Shown in pieces: positions 7,621-8,635 of a stretch of 8,635 nt of DNA. Position 1 is the stretch's first letter. Each line of letters opens with the position of its first letter. Made by a program: the position numbers and the translations under genes. The notes beneath the pieces were generated by a model. It saw nothing but the letters and a program-made list of their open reading frames with translations, did not search any database and was not told the origin of the DNA. The DNA is from Desulfobacteraceae bacterium. GTDB taxonomy: Bacteria; Desulfobacterota; Desulfobacteria; Desulfobacterales; SURF-7. The stretch lies in contig JAUXBD010000031.1 in NCBI GenBank assembly GCA_030619585.1, positions 1 to 8,635 on the forward strand, given 5' to 3'.

Positions 7621-8635
7621 TCAAAACGCCAGCCTGACCTCCACCTCTGCAACGGTTTCATTCCCCGTTAAACTATATTCCGTTCCTTCGTCTGCCACGA
7701 AGGAGGAAACGGTTAATTGTAATGTTAAATCATATACCGGGCTATATCTAAATCCGCTCATTACTATATATGAGTCATCTGTAAGGTTGCCGAGAATATT
7801 TACAGAAAAAGTTAATGCCCTGACTAAAAAATTATTATATATAATCGCCAAAACGCCATACTGGGTTGAAAGGTTATTGGGCTCATACATGTCAAGTAAA
7901 AGAAATACCCCGGTTTTTATAGCCTCATCAAAAACATCTTCAGTATATCCTGCGTCGTTATAATAATATTCGCCGGTAACAGATATTTTTTTGGCGTGGC
8001 CTAGAAAATCAAAAGACTTCCTAAAGCCGATACTGGCGCGTGGAATCCATTCTTCTATCGTGCTGTTGATTGAAAGATCGGGGGTTATTTCTTTGAGTGT
8101 TTCTTTTTCAGAGACGGCGACCTCTCCAAAAATATCCACGGAACCTATCTGTGAGGAAAAGTCAAGCCCATAAATAGCGTGAGAATCTTTCTTGTTCCAG
8201 CCTGAAAGAGCGATCTCCGTATTTCTGAGCAAAAATTCAATTTTCCCCGCCCATGCAAAATAATGCGGATCAATCTCCTTACCCACATCTAAAAAGCCAT
8301 AAAAGTTTATCGTATGTCCCAATGGTATATGTGCTTTCAGTCCATATGCACCAAGTCTGTTGGCATCCAAATCTCTAAATTGCTTTTTTTCAACGTTTAT
8401 AAGATCGGTGGGATTAAAGAAAAAACCTCTTCCCCATTGGATTACCTGCTTTCCTATACGAAAATATACCCTTCTATTTATATTGGCATCTATAAAGAAT
8501 TCTTTGATCACATAGTCTGAATCAATATATTCTTGAGTAATACTGGTGTTTTCAAATGAGTTGTCTGGAGATGATAGATTGTATTGATTTTTTCCTTGCG
8601 GGTAATTAAGGATGTCCAGATTGATAAAACCCTTA
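7621..8635 (-). CDS. Outer-membrane beta-barrel (porin-like) protein, 5' partial
   Basis: The minus-strand frame is open to the window edge, so the start and any signal peptide lie outside. The GTG at 8511 is internal, since 41 further sense codons precede it in frame. The 337 visible residues show many short stretches of alternating polar and hydrophobic/aromatic residues. They include a RIGKQVIQWG block followed by NPTDLIN, and the chain ends in VRLAF, with the terminal Phe typical of BAM-inserted outer-membrane proteins. The GKQ-x-x-x-WG plus NP-x-D pattern recalls DUF1302- or alginate-export-like porins, but I cannot fix the family. The role would be transport or structure in the outer membrane; no substrate can be named. 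The gene converges on the PPTase gene with 12 bases between the two stop codons, so it belongs to another transcription unit and need not be linked to lipid synthesis. Confidence 0.8.
   Translation of the reverse strand, partial: KGFINLDILNYPQGKNQYNLSSPDNSFENTSITQEYIDSDYVIKEFFIDANINRRVYFRIGKQVIQWGRGFFFNPTDLINVEKKQFRDLDANRLGAYGLKAHIPLGHTINFYGFLDVGKEIDPHYFAWAGKIEFLLRNTEIALSGWNKKDSHAIYGLDFSSQIGSVDIFGEVAVSEKETLKEITPDLSINSTIEEWIPRASIGFRKSFDFLGHAKKISVTGEYYYNDAGYTEDVFDEAIKTGVFLLLDMYEPNNLSTQYGVLAIIYNNFLVRALTFSVNILGNLTDDSYIVMSGFRYSPVYDLTLQLTVSSFVADEGTEYSLTGNETVAEVEVRLAF

Overview
The window holds the downstream end of a polyunsaturated-fatty-acid (PUFA) synthase locus of the Pfa / 'secondary lipid synthase' class. 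A convergent, apparently unrelated outer-membrane protein gene follows it. GC content is moderate (mid-40s % by eye). The organism is a Gram-negative bacterium, because the last gene encodes a beta-barrel with a C-terminal aromatic residue. The fusion of AT and acylglycerophosphate-acyltransferase domains to a PfaC-type protein recalls the Pfa3 proteins of myxobacteria and relatives. A deltaproteobacterial (Desulfobacterota or Myxococcota) source is therefore my best guess, but it is inference only.

Bases 1-6831 (+) are a single reading frame, already open at the window edge. It encodes the last 2276 residues of a megasynthase: end of a ketosynthase, a chain-length-factor-like KS, an AT, a long linker, four FabA-like hotdog domains (pseudo-DH, DH, pseudo-DH, DH), a Lys-rich hinge, a glycerolipid acyltransferase (AGPAT/PlsC-like) and an unassigned tail. 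Bases 6874-7608 (+) encode an Sfp/EntD-type 4'-phosphopantetheinyl transferase, which would activate the ACPs of the system. Bases 7621-8635 (-) encode the C-terminal 337 residues of an outer-membrane beta-barrel protein that runs off the window and converges on the PPTase gene with only 12 bases between the stop codons.

How the parts would fit together: condensation (KS plus CLF), acyl loading or transfer (AT), and dehydration or isomerisation (the two intact hotdogs) act on chains carried by ACPs. The AGPAT domain would pass the finished chain to a lysophospholipid without release of free fatty acid. The window contains no ACP, ketoreductase or enoylreductase. Those (PfaA- and PfaD-type functions) would be expected upstream. 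The most interesting points are sequence-level: the internal duplication of the hotdog region, the differing acidic residues in its two active sites, and the non-canonical motifs of the AGPAT, CLF and AT domains. The overall architecture is related to known systems and is not a wholly new one.
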